The notes: generated by a model from the letters alone, not told the origin. Positions 9,201 to 17,715 are shown, numbered from the stretch's first letter. The stretch: 64,000 bases of DNA from Colwellia sp. MB3u-45 (GCF_014077005.1 NZ_JACGVC010000044.1:372001-436000); one strand, 5' to 3'. Numbers and translations are program-made.

Positions 9201-11720
9201 AAAGAGCAGTTAGCGCTCGCTTATCGTCAGACAGAACTCTTGCCTCCTTTTCGGGGGATGGTGGCTCCTGAAGAAGTACCTGACATACCAAAACTACAGC
9301 GCCGCAAAGATTTGGCTTTTTTTAACGGTCTTGGTGGCTTTACTGATAAGGAATACATTATTTATCTTGAGGCAAATAAATCCACACCAGCCCCTTGGTG
9401 TAACGTGTTAGCCAATGCTAATTTTGGCAGTATTGTCAGCGAAGTTGGCGGTGGTTATACTTGGGCTGGCAACAGTGGTGAAAATCGACTCACGACTTGG
9501 ACGAATGATCCCGTTATTGACCAACCCAGTGAAGCGGTTTATTTACGTGATGAACAAACAGCACAAGTGTGGACAGTAACCCCAAAACCTATAGGAACAG
9601 GTAACCTTTGCGAAGTCACCCATAGCGTGGGTTATAGTCGTTGGCGTAGCCATTGGCATCAATTAGAGCAAGAACTAACCGTATTTGTCGCCCATGAAGA
9701 CCCGATTAAAGTCACTCGTCTGCGCTTAAATAATACCAGCCCTGTCGCTCGACGTTTAACAGTTACTTATTATGCTGAACTCGTAAACGGGGTTAGTCGA
9801 GCCCATAGTGGCTCGCATATATTTACCGAATATTTAGCTGATGAGGGCGTGATTTTAGCTAAAAATCGTTGGAGTAGTGATTTCTCGACTAATGTAAGTT
9901 TTTTATTCTCTGATTATCCAGTGCATGCTTTTACTACAGACAGAGCTGAATTTATAGGTCGTGAAGGGCATTTCTCTAAGCCTGCCGCATTAGCTCGTTG
10001 GGGAATGAGTGGCAAAGTAGGCGCGGCAGTTGACCCATGTGCCGCTTTGCAAGTGCATATTGATTTAGCCCCTGATGAAGAAGTCGATATTCACTTTATC
10101 TTGGGTCAAGGTAAAAATGATAATCATGTGCAACAACTCATTAAGAAATGGCGCTCTGCTGGTGTTATTGACCAAGATTGGACATTAATGAAGGCGCACT
10201 GGCAAAAGGTCTGTAATGCCATCAAGGTAGAAACACCGTCACTGTCGTTTAACTTGATGATGAATCAATGGCTTATCTATCAAACCTTAGCGTGTCGAAT
10301 ATTTGCGCGTTCAGGCTTTTATCAATCAAGCGGTGCTTATGGATTTCGCGATCAACTTCAAGACGTGATGGCGCTAGTAAACATAGAACCCGCTTTGGCT
10401 CGAGCGTATATTCTTGAGTGTGCAGCACACCAGTTTGACCTGGGTGATGTACTACATTGGTGGCATCCACCTTATAGTAGAGGTGTACGAACACATTGTT
10501 CTGATGATTTGATGTGGCTACCTTTTGTTACCTCCTATTATGTTGAAACCAGTGGCGATAGTTCGATATTGCATGAGAAAGTCCCGTTTTTACTTGGAGA
10601 GCCCTTAACCACACAGGAAGCAGACCGATACAGTAAGTATGAAAGTTCAAGCGAAAGCTATTCGCTTTTTGAACATTGCCAACGGGCAATCGAACGTGGC
10701 ACTGATTCATCTGGAGAGCATGGTTTATTGCTAATAGGTACGGGTGATTGGAATGATGGCATGGACCGAGTGGGTGTTCGAGGTCGGGGTGAGAGCGTTT
10801 GGTTATGTTGGTTTGCTATTGCTGTGATTGATGCCTTTACGGTTATATGCGATCAACAACAGCGAAGTGATCTGTCTTTACAATGGCGTAAGCGAGCTAA
10901 AGATCTTTGCCGCGCTGTGGAAAATAATGGCTGGGATGGCGCTTGGTATCGACGAGCTTTCGATGATATGCAACTCCCTTGGGGCTCAAGTGAGTGTCAA
11001 GAATGTCGTATCGACTCTATTGCACAATCGTGGGCAACTCTTTGTGGTAAAGCTGATAAAACTCGCGCTAAGCAGGCATTGACCTCGGCTCAAAATGAAT
11101 TAATTGATCAAGAGCATAAATTAGCTCGACTACTATGGCCCCCGTTTGACGCAACCATGCGAGACCCAGGTTATATCAAGGCTTATCCTCCAGGCACTCG
11201 AGAAAATGGTGGACAATACTCGCATGCGGCTACTTGGTTAGGTTGGGCGTTGGCAAAAGACAGAGATGGAGACGGGGCGATGCAAATATTTAACATGCTC
11301 AACCCTATTGAGCGTTCTAGCACGACAGAAGAAATGACCACTTATCAAATAGAACCTTACGTAATGGCAGGAGATATAGCAACGGCTGGGCCTCATATGG
11401 GTCGTGGGGGTTGGTCTTGGTATACGGGCTCAGCAGCGTGGGCTTATCGCTTAGGAACTGAAGCCATTTTAGGCATACGTTATCGTGATAAATACCTCTT
11501 GATTGACCCTTGTATTCCTAAGTCATGGGGCAGTTATAGCGCTACGTTAACTCGAGAAAACGGCACTGTTGAGCTTGCAGTGAAAGACCCTGAGGGAGTC
11601 GGCTGTGGTGTCATTCAAATCAGTGTTAATGGCAAGGTAATAACAGGTCAGCAAGTCGCATTGCCGAGTGATAATGAACTATTAAGGGTTGAAGTACTAT
11701 TGGGGAAAGAGACGAATTAA
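3204..11720 (+). CDS. Cyclic beta-glucan synthase-like protein (GT84 plus GH94 modules, NdvB/Cgs type)
   Basis: A 2,838-residue membrane protein, the size of rhizobial NdvB and Brucella Cgs. Hydrophobic segments lie near residues 310-375, 735-830 and 860-890. The glycosyltransferase-84 core holds the DSDTQ motif near residue 533 and RRLHRWIRGDWQ near 679-690, a QxxRW-like acceptor motif. A glucoamylase-like module starts around SHRTSPTNIG near 948. The C-terminal glycoside-phosphorylase-like GH94 part contains YGFRDQLQD near 2378 and GDWNDGMD near 2513, where family 94 enzymes keep the general-acid Asp. The family makes periplasmic cyclic beta-1,2-glucans by initiation, elongation, length control and cyclisation. 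Linkage here is not provable from sequence. It is coupled to a USP and lies behind an FNR-like promoter, unlike the usual osmoregulated setting. Confidence 0.88.
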   Translation: MNPQAEISNEVLLAIKAQELAKSQTVSYRPPAQIPLLNALPKIPKWLEQAKLLFNTRDVNTAKVAEWVYDNGYVVDRAITQIQIDMPTSYYRLLPSLQNTSTQSLPRAYYLASGLLAATGIQLSLNFLVKFVKGYQQETTLNISELWALPTLLRLVCIQLIVEAVDNIVPELTVPYSRDDISQPLMVSRDEIDYLSRAIHCLSVIETIPWRKFFEQVSAVEEKLRHEPADIYQSLDFDSRDRYCKVIENLARATAHDEAHIAERAVALACCESANGERYSHVGYWLVDEGLMALEKDLGYQVSWWQRFQRFCGKFSSLLYLLALAFSVILAEVVVVVYLYQNDAQALTYLAGLALTLIPASMLSIAITNWLITLIWPSRILNKLDFEQHIDPQYKTAVVIPSMLSSNSDIDILLKQIELHYLSNSDPALRFVLLTDYLDAQVQSIASDADYLNRVSQGIRALNSKYGASNTGPFHLLHRERRYNLSENCWMGWERKRGKLSDFNRFLSDKNCEAIFVHEGEPLGLNDIRYVITLDSDTQLCRGAAAKLIGTLAHPLNRAVFDDKTSKVIAGYTIIQPRIEIAPTIHRHTLFTRLASGDRVIDIYSHAVSDVYQDLFSTGIFVGKGIYEVASFERSLKQCIPENTILSHDLFEGILGRVALASDIVLYENFPTHYFSFSRRLHRWIRGDWQLMPWLANSLFQADGTKVKNRFGVIERWKIIDNLRRSLFAPTLLLWLIAGWLWLPGNALVWTAMALLAPVGHNFCHFMLGVARAANFKTLMHSFIVPREVAGRWLLLLIFLPYEAIIATDAIARTLYRITVSRGKMLEWVTAADTDNQLNGDDTRLFYWREMSTSILLTLSLAAAVASVNLAVLPIAAPLFFLWLMAPEIARVLGRTLSSDKEKLSDDEVIFLRRLARRTWLFFETFVGPSDHWLPPDNYQEDPHGTVSHRTSPTNIGMMLLSNVSAWDFGYLGPTDLAARLLASMNTLTKLEHYRGHIFNWYDTKTLEVLSPRYISMVDSGNLAAALMTLEKSCQEVQNTAIFTCSRWDGLMDNIALIEESLALLNTDKHHDFTLLVTLIADIRHKANKAKKNSALWWLTIHELCQDDCVNFDHVLVTTLAKKSLVSRVSQLRDVRVWLGRLHQHLRDMLRDIDRLLPWLSVLLQAQPKTLHQDTSSYYQAISAFNQVLKPTLSLAEVPFACESAQALIATLRDAKPSLWLEEPANDFTLWLNKLETAVSESKKNAQTLQVELNTIATLASEEVSAMDFRLLYDQDAALFHIGWNATTGIMDTHHYDLLASEARLGSIVAIGKGDVSIKHWFTLGRSVTKVAGRSVLLSWGGTMFEYLMPRILLRSHAGTLLAQSEQVSVDEQIKLAEKRNTPWGISESGYAAVDFQHNYQYRAFGVPSLGYKRGLEEDTVISPYSTALALAIYPLRAVQNLQKLTKLGMMSLYGMYEAIDYTPGRVAKNRRFSIVRSHMAHHQGMILTALDNAIFHDQVAQRFQSCPMVQTVELLLHEQIPTTHALEFPIDAITEAEINHVPMHQLPHLPIWKPKLHGVIPQLHTLSNGRFTTLLTDSGSGGILWRHNALTRWSADSTLDNQGLWIYIRDLDSGEIWSAGRQPVNKRADKYEVVFHAHMAEFNRHDKGISLRMEIAVAANDDVEVRRLSFINETAASRRLQVSTYAEVVLTPSDADQSHPAFSKLFVHSELASNMNALIFERRARSPQEKSPAMMHRLLSDSDAVTLVGYETDRAKFMGRNGSIQSPQAVTDGVSKTLGWTLDAVMSLQVNVELSPYHSESFAFVTIAASSRHALFDVCQCYEVYSAIDLLFHDALFKVSNEMKTFDYAVAYLPELQQLLALIIYPVDVLRAADKVITDNLLGQSALWPFSISGDFPILLMRLVDETNVALLRLLFFSYRRWHHQGIKIDFVILQSGPSGYDDKFGAQIQQLIHELDIETLVAQRAGIHVIHSDQISVPQTHLLEASANVILGAHSSLKEQLALAYRQTELLPPFRGMVAPEEVPDIPKLQRRKDLAFFNGLGGFTDKEYIIYLEANKSTPAPWCNVLANANFGSIVSEVGGGYTWAGNSGENRLTTWTNDPVIDQPSEAVYLRDEQTAQVWTVTPKPIGTGNLCEVTHSVGYSRWRSHWHQLEQELTVFVAHEDPIKVTRLRLNNTSPVARRLTVTYYAELVNGVSRAHSGSHIFTEYLADEGVILAKNRWSSDFSTNVSFLFSDYPVHAFTTDRAEFIGREGHFSKPAALARWGMSGKVGAAVDPCAALQVHIDLAPDEEVDIHFILGQGKNDNHVQQLIKKWRSAGVIDQDWTLMKAHWQKVCNAIKVETPSLSFNLMMNQWLIYQTLACRIFARSGFYQSSGAYGFRDQLQDVMALVNIEPALARAYILECAAHQFDLGDVLHWWHPPYSRGVRTHCSDDLMWLPFVTSYYVETSGDSSILHEKVPFLLGEPLTTQEADRYSKYESSSESYSLFEHCQRAIERGTDSSGEHGLLLIGTGDWNDGMDRVGVRGRGESVWLCWFAIAVIDAFTVICDQQQRSDLSLQWRKRAKDLCRAVENNGWDGAWYRRAFDDMQLPWGSSECQECRIDSIAQSWATLCGKADKTRAKQALTSAQNELIDQEHKLARLLWPPFDATMRDPGYIKAYPPGTRENGGQYSHAATWLGWALAKDRDGDGAMQIFNMLNPIERSSTTEEMTTYQIEPYVMAGDIATAGPHMGRGGWSWYTGSAAWAYRLGTEAILGIRYRDKYLLIDPCIPKSWGSYSATLTRENGTVELAVKDPEGVGCGVIQISVNGKVITGQQVALPSDNELLRVEVLLGKETN

Positions 11721-11840
11721 AGCCACTCATTAATTTAAAATCGACTAAGGCTGGAAGCGCATACCTTGAAGTTACTCGGCGAATAAACGCATAAAATACG
11801 GTCTCTTTTTTTGATGGATATTAGTCTAATTTCATTGAGA

Positions 11841-12428
11841 TTAGTTTTTACTAAACAGATAGATAAGAAAGATTGTCACTAAACTGATTAGCAGGGTTCT
11901 TAGACCACTTATTAACCAAGACACTCCAGAGACATGGCCTAGAAATATACCAAGAAAAAAAATTAATGTCATCGCGATAATACTGGCCATTAACAGAGGT
12001 GGAAAAATTAACGAAAATCCAGCGTCGGCCAACCATAGCGGAGCAATAATTAATAAGGATATGACCAAAGGTGCCAAACCGTTAACTAGCGCAACAAAAA
12101 TAGGTACCCAGCGTGCTGCTTGTCCATGAGCGGTATTTTCCATGTTAACTAACATAATGTTTTCAAGTTCCACTAACGTGCGTTTAAGCTCTGCATGCTC
12201 ACTGATATATGCGCTACTTAAACCACTAATTGCAAGCGCAATAGCCGCTCCTACACAAGCATTAATGGTGACAGTCAAACTGGTGGTAGAACCAAGACTA
12301 AAACCGACAATGATGCCAAGCATTGTTAGCGCACCATCGAAGCCGTTAACCACAAAGTACCGCCGCATAATGTCTTGCGAGTTAGTGATCCTCAACAATA
12401 ACGCAACCTGTTTTAAAGTGCTAATCAA
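11841..12428 (-). CDS. VIT1/CCC1-like integral membrane protein
   Basis: A 195-residue protein with about five hydrophobic segments. Near residue 22 it has RYFVVNGFDGALTMLGIIVG, which resembles the first helix of VIT1/CCC1 iron or manganese transporters (DG...LG..VG). A charged loop around residues 75-105 (EHAELKRTLVELEN) parallels the cytoplasmic metal-binding region but is short. The chosen start is TTG at 12428, with GGAA upstream; ATG at 12368 would begin just before the first helix and cannot be excluded. It lies 22 bases after the DUF211 gene and is probably cotranscribed. Vacuolar-type metal transport is an inference from family only. Confidence 0.65.
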   Translation of the reverse strand: MISTLKQVALLLRITNSQDIMRRYFVVNGFDGALTMLGIIVGFSLGSTTSLTVTINACVGAAIALAISGLSSAYISEHAELKRTLVELENIMLVNMENTAHGQAARWVPIFVALVNGLAPLVISLLIIAPLWLADAGFSLIFPPLLMASIIAMTLIFFLGIFLGHVSGVSWLISGLRTLLISLVTIFLIYLFSKN

Positions 12429-12450
12429 AATGCTATTCCAGATTCATCGG

Positions 12451-12720
12451 TTACTTTTGTTGAGTGTCGTTTTGTACTTCGACAAAATCGATACTATGAA
12501 CTGAGCCACTTACTGAAGTAATAGCAGCACAAATTGCATCAAAATCAATATGGTTTGCCTCTATTACCACTTCGGTTGTGGCTGTTTCTTCATCCATCTC
12601 GATTACAGTTAACGTCACATGATAGTCTTCACCTACCGACGCTAACACCTGACAAAATTCTAGCGCATTGGGTTGGTGGGGTTTTAGAATATCGAGTACC
12701 AAACGTTTAACGCGAACCAT
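12451..12720 (-). CDS. DUF211 family small protein
   Basis: 89 residues starting MVRVKRLVLDILKPHQPN. The N-terminal RLVLDILKPH block, the central acidic stretch (VIEMDEETATTEV) and the closing SGSVHSIDFVEV match DUF211, a compact ferredoxin-like-fold family known best from archaea such as Methanothermobacter MTH889. The function is not established. It is the first gene of a two-gene minus-strand unit with the VIT-like membrane protein, so a regulatory or metal-sensing partnership is a reasonable guess. Confidence 0.82.
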   Translation of the reverse strand: MVRVKRLVLDILKPHQPNALEFCQVLASVGEDYHVTLTVIEMDEETATTEVVIEANHIDFDAICAAITSVSGSVHSIDFVEVQNDTQQK

Positions 12721-12998
12721 TAAACTAACTCCTAATGTTGACTATAATTATTCGTTATTTAATTTTTGGATGTCATCATTTATAACTATAGACTTATAGC
12801 TGATACTGTCAAATTATCGAATGCACGGGTAATGCTAAGATAATTTGAGTATAAAAAACACTAAAATACACGCGGGTTATTATGAGTCTGCCGACCTGAT
12901 TTTTCATCTGCTGTGGCTTTACTTTGCTATATTCTTACTTTGTTATTTAGTGTGCTGTTTAGTTAGGTTTATTGAAGTGATGAAAATAAATTAGAGTG

Positions 12999-15900
12999 TT
13001 AAAACACACAGCGCACACTTGTACCCTTGCCTTTCGATGAGACAACATCTAATGTCGCATTAATATTAGATGCCCGATATCGCATGATTTGTATACCTAT
13101 ACCTTGATTAAACTTTGGATCATTGATGTCAAAACCTAGGCCATCATCAGTGATCTCTAAACAGGTGTTTTCTCCTTGCGCTTGTAGTTGCAGTGTTACC
13201 TCTCGGGCTTTAGCATGTTTTAAGGTATTATTAATGGCTTCTTGGGCGATGCGGTAGACTTGAGTCGCTACGACGGAATCTACAATGGTTAAATTTGAAG
13301 ATAATTTTATTTTCTTTTTAATACCTGATGAATCAAATAATTTCATCATGGTGGTTAAGGCGCCTTGTAAGCCATGCGGAGGAAATAAAATAGGGGCTAA
13401 GGTATGACTAAAATCTCGAGTATCACCAATGGCTTGACTCAATTGTTCTATTATAAGGTCCATTGCTTGATTGTTTTTTATGTCACTTTTAGGCAAAGAG
13501 CGTTTTAAATTACTCGCCAGTAAGTTGATCCCAGTTAAACGTTGGCCTAAATTATCATGAATTTCATGGCCAATTTTTTCCTGCTCATAGGTGCTGATGT
13601 TAATTAAGGCTTTTTTTAATGCTTGAGGTTCGCTCAAGTCATTAATAATACCGATGTAAAGTGCTCGACCCTTGACCTTAGTTAAGGAGAGTGCGATGGG
13701 GAAATCAAGCGCATCTTTCCTTAACCCTATCAATTCTTTTTTCTCTAAAATCAAGGTAGACAGAGCCGATGATTCAAGGTTCAGTGCTTGGCTAGTTAGC
13801 TGTTTAATATTGATTGAGGGAATTAATGCTTGAATGTTTTTGCCAATAATTTCTTTATTATTATAATTAAACATTGTTTGGGCTGAGTCATTAAATTCGG
13901 TAATCTTGCCTGATAAATCTAAAACAAGTATGGCTTCAAAAGCATAATTCATTATGGCGCTTAGCCGTGCTTCTCGCTCGTGTAACGCATGCGTGCGCTC
14001 TTGCACACATTGTTCCAATATTTGTTTTTGATGATGGCGCTCAGTAATGTCGACAAAAGTGATCACTATACCGTTAATATGATCATCTAAGGTGCGATAG
14101 GGCACTATTCGACGTAAATAACAGCGCTGCTTTTGACCTTTATGATGACTCCATACATCGCTTTCAATCGGGGTTAATGTTTCCAGCACCTGTTTTGCGT
14201 CAGTCATTAAAGCTTTATTAGATACATTGGCAGAAAAATTACTAATAGGACGACCAATATCGCTTTCACGTAAGTTGAGCAATTCACTAATAGGAGGATT
14301 GAATAACATCACTTGCATGTCGCGATTAAGAAACACAGTGGCAATATCTGTGCTGGAAAGTAAGTTGCTGATATCATTATAACTTCGCTCTAATTCTTCA
14401 ACTTTATATTGTAATTCGGCATTAATGGTGTTGAGTTCTTCATTCATCGATTGCAGTTCTTCTTTAGAGGTTTCCAATTCCTCGTTGGCAGATTGCAACT
14501 CTTCATTCATCGACATGGCTTCTTCATTACTTACTTTTAGATCTTCATTGGAGTTTTCCAGTTCGTGAACCGTACTGTATAAATCTTCGCGAGTAGCGTT
14601 TAGTTCATACTCAAGTTGAGTGACTATGTTTGAGCTTCCTGCGCTGTCATTGTTTGCGATTAAATACGGACTAGGGGGATTTTTTTTAAGCGTATCTTCT
14701 ACTGAAATATTTTGCGGCGAGCTATTTTGTAAAGAATGTTTGTCTTCAAAAGTGATCAGTAACAACTCAGTTGAAAGGTTTGGCTCATATACTGGGCGAA
14801 CGGTAAGTGTACAAGTTACATAATGATTATTACGTTTTACTCTGGCTTGGTGATCTGCAATAGCCTGATTTTCTTTTTGCACATAATTAATCGCTGAACG
14901 CATTCGCGCTCTGAGTCCTTCACGTAATAAGACTAATAGATCATTAGAAGGGGAGCCTTTTGGAAACTCAAGAAAATTAACCGTAGGGCCTTGATGGTGC
15001 AGTATTTCAAATGAACGATTAATCAACACGGCTGCTGGCGCATAAGCGGCAAGTAAATCACGATTAACCAAGTCACTATAACGAGAAGGTGAGTCAACTC
15101 TAAAATTATTGCTTATAGTACTTTGATCTATTGCGATATTTGGTGTTGGCATGCGGCTCAGGGTTACAGCCAATGAGTTTTTAATTAACGGTGTAATCTT
15201 TTTAAAAATACGCCACTTTTTGGATATAGTGGTAAATTGATGTTTATTTTTACCTAGAGACTCAGACGGGCCTAGCATTAAATAACTTGTCGTTTTCAGC
15301 GCAACATGAAATAAATCGAGCAGGTTAGCTTGCAGTTCTGGCTGTAAATAAATAAACAGATTACGACAGCTGATGAGATCTAGTCGAGAAAATGGCGCGT
15401 CGTTTATCAGATTTTGATTAGAAAAAATAATTTTTTCGCGAATGACTTTTTTAATTTGATAATCGCCCTTATTAGTCACGTCGAAAAAACCTGCTAAGCG
15501 CTCAGCAGAGATAATTTCAGCAATACTTTTAGCGTAGATGCCGCCGCGAGCAACATTGATTGACTTTTCATCAATGTCGCTGGCGAAAACTTGCAGGTTA
15601 ATTTCTTTCTTCGCTTGGTCAAAAGCCTCAAACATTAATAAGGTGATGGTATAAACCTCTTCACCAGTAGCGCAGGCAGGGATCCAAATACGAACAGGAT
15701 TATCTACACTACTTCGCGCGACAAGTTCAGGAAAAACATGGGTTTGTAACGCTGAAAATGCCTCTTTATCACGAAAGAATGCGGTAACCCCAATCAATAA
15801 ATCTTTGTTTAATGAGTTGGTTTCGGTTGGATTATTTTTCATAAACTGATGATAATCTTGTATTGTTTCGGTATGACACACACACATGCGTCGTTGAATG

Positions 15901-16613
15901 CGCCTCAATAACATATTTTTCCGATAGCCACTAAAATCATAACCTGTGCGGCTGTGCAATAATGACAGTATAGAGTACATGCAATTAAACACCTGTTGAT
16001 CAGTTTGTTCAGCTTTACTTTGTAAATAGGGGTGGTTGGAAAACTCTGTTAACAAGATTGGCATGTTTTCAGGTCGGGCAATCACATCAACTAATCCGGT
16101 ATTAATGGCGTTTATAGGCATTTGATTATAGGTAGTGCTAGCTGGGTCTTGAGCTATGATCATGCCACCTGCAAGTTTTATATCACTAAAACTTAATGTG
16201 CCATGACTGCCAGTGCCAGACAAAATGATGGCAACACAATGTTCACCTTGATCTAGCGCTAAAGAGCGTAAAAAATATTCAATCGCAACCCACTGGGTGC
16301 GACTTTTAACGTTTGGTGAAAGGTGCAGGTGCCCGCCACTGATAAAAAGCAGTTTACCGGGAGGCAGTATGTAGACATGATCCCCTTGCACTTGCATATT
16401 TTCACTCGCTTCGCAAACCGGCATAGCCGTTTTTTTGGAAAGTAACTCGGGCATCAAGCTGTTATGTGTTGGGTCTAAATGAGGTAATAAAACAAAGGCT
16501 ATATTACTGTCATTTGGCATATGAGCAAAGAAGGTACTAAATGATTCAAGCCCGCCAGCAGAAGCGCCAATACCGACAATCAGCTTAGGTTTAGTTGCAT
16601 TTATTCCAGACAT
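12999..16613 (-). CDS. CheB-CheR-PAS hybrid sensor with HisKA_3-type histidine kinase
   Basis: A 1,204-residue fusion. Residues 1-190 are CheB-like: GASAGG with Ser18, then PHLDPTHNS with His45. The catalytic Asp motif, usually GxDG, reads GTGSHG, so His137 replaces the Asp. Residues about 205-470 are a CheR methyltransferase (WIPACATGEEVYTI; FSRLDLISCRN). A Glu-rich coiled coil spans about 668-748 with repeated MNEELQS units. Two PAS domains follow at about 750-870 and 890-1000. The H-box GHEIHDNLGQRL has phospho-acceptor His1019, and a GHKL ATPase with N-box QEAINNTLKHA ends the chain. This C-terminal type pairs with NarL-type regulators, and one lies 93 bases upstream in the same operon. 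The stimulus is unknown. No chemoreceptor gene is nearby, so a general sensor role is likelier than chemotaxis. Confidence 0.92.
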   Translation of the reverse strand: MSGINATKPKLIVGIGASAGGLESFSTFFAHMPNDSNIAFVLLPHLDPTHNSLMPELLSKKTAMPVCEASENMQVQGDHVYILPPGKLLFISGGHLHLSPNVKSRTQWVAIEYFLRSLALDQGEHCVAIILSGTGSHGTLSFSDIKLAGGMIIAQDPASTTYNQMPINAINTGLVDVIARPENMPILLTEFSNHPYLQSKAEQTDQQVFNCMYSILSLLHSRTGYDFSGYRKNMLLRRIQRRMCVCHTETIQDYHQFMKNNPTETNSLNKDLLIGVTAFFRDKEAFSALQTHVFPELVARSSVDNPVRIWIPACATGEEVYTITLLMFEAFDQAKKEINLQVFASDIDEKSINVARGGIYAKSIAEIISAERLAGFFDVTNKGDYQIKKVIREKIIFSNQNLINDAPFSRLDLISCRNLFIYLQPELQANLLDLFHVALKTTSYLMLGPSESLGKNKHQFTTISKKWRIFKKITPLIKNSLAVTLSRMPTPNIAIDQSTISNNFRVDSPSRYSDLVNRDLLAAYAPAAVLINRSFEILHHQGPTVNFLEFPKGSPSNDLLVLLREGLRARMRSAINYVQKENQAIADHQARVKRNNHYVTCTLTVRPVYEPNLSTELLLITFEDKHSLQNSSPQNISVEDTLKKNPPSPYLIANNDSAGSSNIVTQLEYELNATREDLYSTVHELENSNEDLKVSNEEAMSMNEELQSANEELETSKEELQSMNEELNTINAELQYKVEELERSYNDISNLLSSTDIATVFLNRDMQVMLFNPPISELLNLRESDIGRPISNFSANVSNKALMTDAKQVLETLTPIESDVWSHHKGQKQRCYLRRIVPYRTLDDHINGIVITFVDITERHHQKQILEQCVQERTHALHEREARLSAIMNYAFEAILVLDLSGKITEFNDSAQTMFNYNNKEIIGKNIQALIPSINIKQLTSQALNLESSALSTLILEKKELIGLRKDALDFPIALSLTKVKGRALYIGIINDLSEPQALKKALINISTYEQEKIGHEIHDNLGQRLTGINLLASNLKRSLPKSDIKNNQAMDLIIEQLSQAIGDTRDFSHTLAPILFPPHGLQGALTTMMKLFDSSGIKKKIKLSSNLTIVDSVVATQVYRIAQEAINNTLKHAKAREVTLQLQAQGENTCLEITDDGLGFDINDPKFNQGIGIQIMRYRASNINATLDVVSSKGKGTSVRCVF

Positions 16614-16706
16614 GTAGCACCTAGTTTCGGTGGAAAAGTGAGTGTGATCTAAAGTGATTTATTTTAAGTGTTGTGCTAAGAATAAAAATATTTTTATATC
16701 TATTTT

Positions 16707-17375
16707 TTATTCAGCTGAAATGACTTCTAAACTCCAGATTATTGCTGAGCGCGTTAGCTCTAAACCAGAGCTTAAGTGGAACTTGTCTTTGATGTGACGC
16801 CGGTGGCTTTCAATCGTTTTTACGCTAACATTGAGTAATTTGGCAATTTTTGTTGTTGTGATGCCTTGTCCAATAGCTTCAAAAACCTGTAGTTCTCTGT
16901 CGGTCAGTATCTCTATGTTGATAGCATTTTTAGAGGTTATTGTTCGTGATGGGTTTTTACGTATTTTTTCAAGAATTTCTGCTTTAACAAAAATTTTATT
17001 TTTCATTACTTGTCTTATGCCAAGGAGTAATTTTTGAGCTGAGTCTTGTTTATTGATATAACCTAGCGCACCACAATTTAATGCTCTTTCTGCATACAAT
17101 TCATCATCGTGCATTGATAAGACGATAATCCCCATTTGTGGTCGCCAAGTATGAAGTTGTTTGATTAAATCCAGACCATTACCGTCGGGCAATGATAAGT
17201 CAACAATAGCAACGTCTGCTGTCAGGGTAGAGCGCATGTTAAGTGCGTCATAGACATTGGCGGCCTCACCACAAATGTGCATGTCTGCTTCACCGTTAAC
17301 CAACTGACGTAATCCTTGGCGAACGAGTTCATGATCGTCAACAATAAAAATTTTTTGTACTTTTAGTCCAGACAC
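16707..17375 (-). CDS. NarL/FixJ-type response regulator
   Basis: A receiver domain with FIVDDHE near the start and the phosphorylation site in VDLSLPDGNG, followed by a LuxR-type helix-turn-helix (LTDRELQVFEAIGQG...TIESHRRHIKDKF). The open frame extends to an ATG at 17393, but that codon overlaps the strong Shine-Dalgarno AAGGAGG (plus-strand 17382-17388) that precedes GTG at 17375. GTG at 17375 is therefore chosen, giving 222 residues. It is transcribed ahead of the CheB-CheR-PAS kinase with a 93-base gap, a cognate two-component pair. It is divergent from lon. Confidence 0.93.
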   Translation of the reverse strand: MSGLKVQKIFIVDDHELVRQGLRQLVNGEADMHICGEAANVYDALNMRSTLTADVAIVDLSLPDGNGLDLIKQLHTWRPQMGIIVLSMHDDELYAERALNCGALGYINKQDSAQKLLLGIRQVMKNKIFVKAEILEKIRKNPSRTITSKNAINIEILTDRELQVFEAIGQGITTTKIAKLLNVSVKTIESHRRHIKDKFHLSSGLELTRSAIIWSLEVISAE

Positions 17376-17715
17376 TTGACCCCTCCTTAACAATATTGTA
17401 CTTATTGTTTTTGCTCATCTCAGCAAGTTGTTTTCGCTGTTTATATCAAGTTTTAGCGTCAACATTTTGTAGTTTCAATGGCTTGATTCTCATTAAAAAT
17501 CAGCATTAGCTATAAATATCGCTAATGTAAATACATTATAACTTTAAAACACTAAAGCAACTTTAAACAGAATAATACGAAATTGAACTGATAAATATCA
17601 GCGTGTAAATTAATAACTGGGATTAGCATTATGCTTGGTGAATTAACCCAAGCAGTAATGACCATATTACGAAAAAAAAAGTAAATTTATAATTTTGTAA
17701 TATTAAGGAACCCAG
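17376..17715. other. Divergent promoter region between the response regulator and lon
   Basis: A 340-base AT-rich region. It holds the FNR-like lon operator listed separately and a second, imperfect dyad (TTGATTCTCATTAA at 17483-17496). The imperfect one has no convincing -10 at the matching distance for the response-regulator gene. Confidence 0.5.
17588..17632 (+). promoter_or_regulatory. FNR-type operator upstream of lon
   Basis: A perfect dyad, CTGATAAATATCAG, lies at 17588-17601 (core TGAT-AAAT-ATCA). A weak -10-like TAGCAT at 17624-17629 or CATTAT at 17627-17632 implies a start near 17636-17639, placing the dyad centre at about -41.5 to -44. This is the class II geometry seen at other promoters in the block. 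Confidence 0.55.

Noticed and set aside
12800-12820. FNR-like site upstream of the DUF211 gene
   Set aside because: CTGATACTGTCAAA does not give a symmetric TGAT-N4-ATCA; the second half-site fails.
17483-17496. FNR-like dyad for the response-regulator gene
   Set aside because: One half-site mismatch, and no acceptable -10 at the matching distance on the minus strand.
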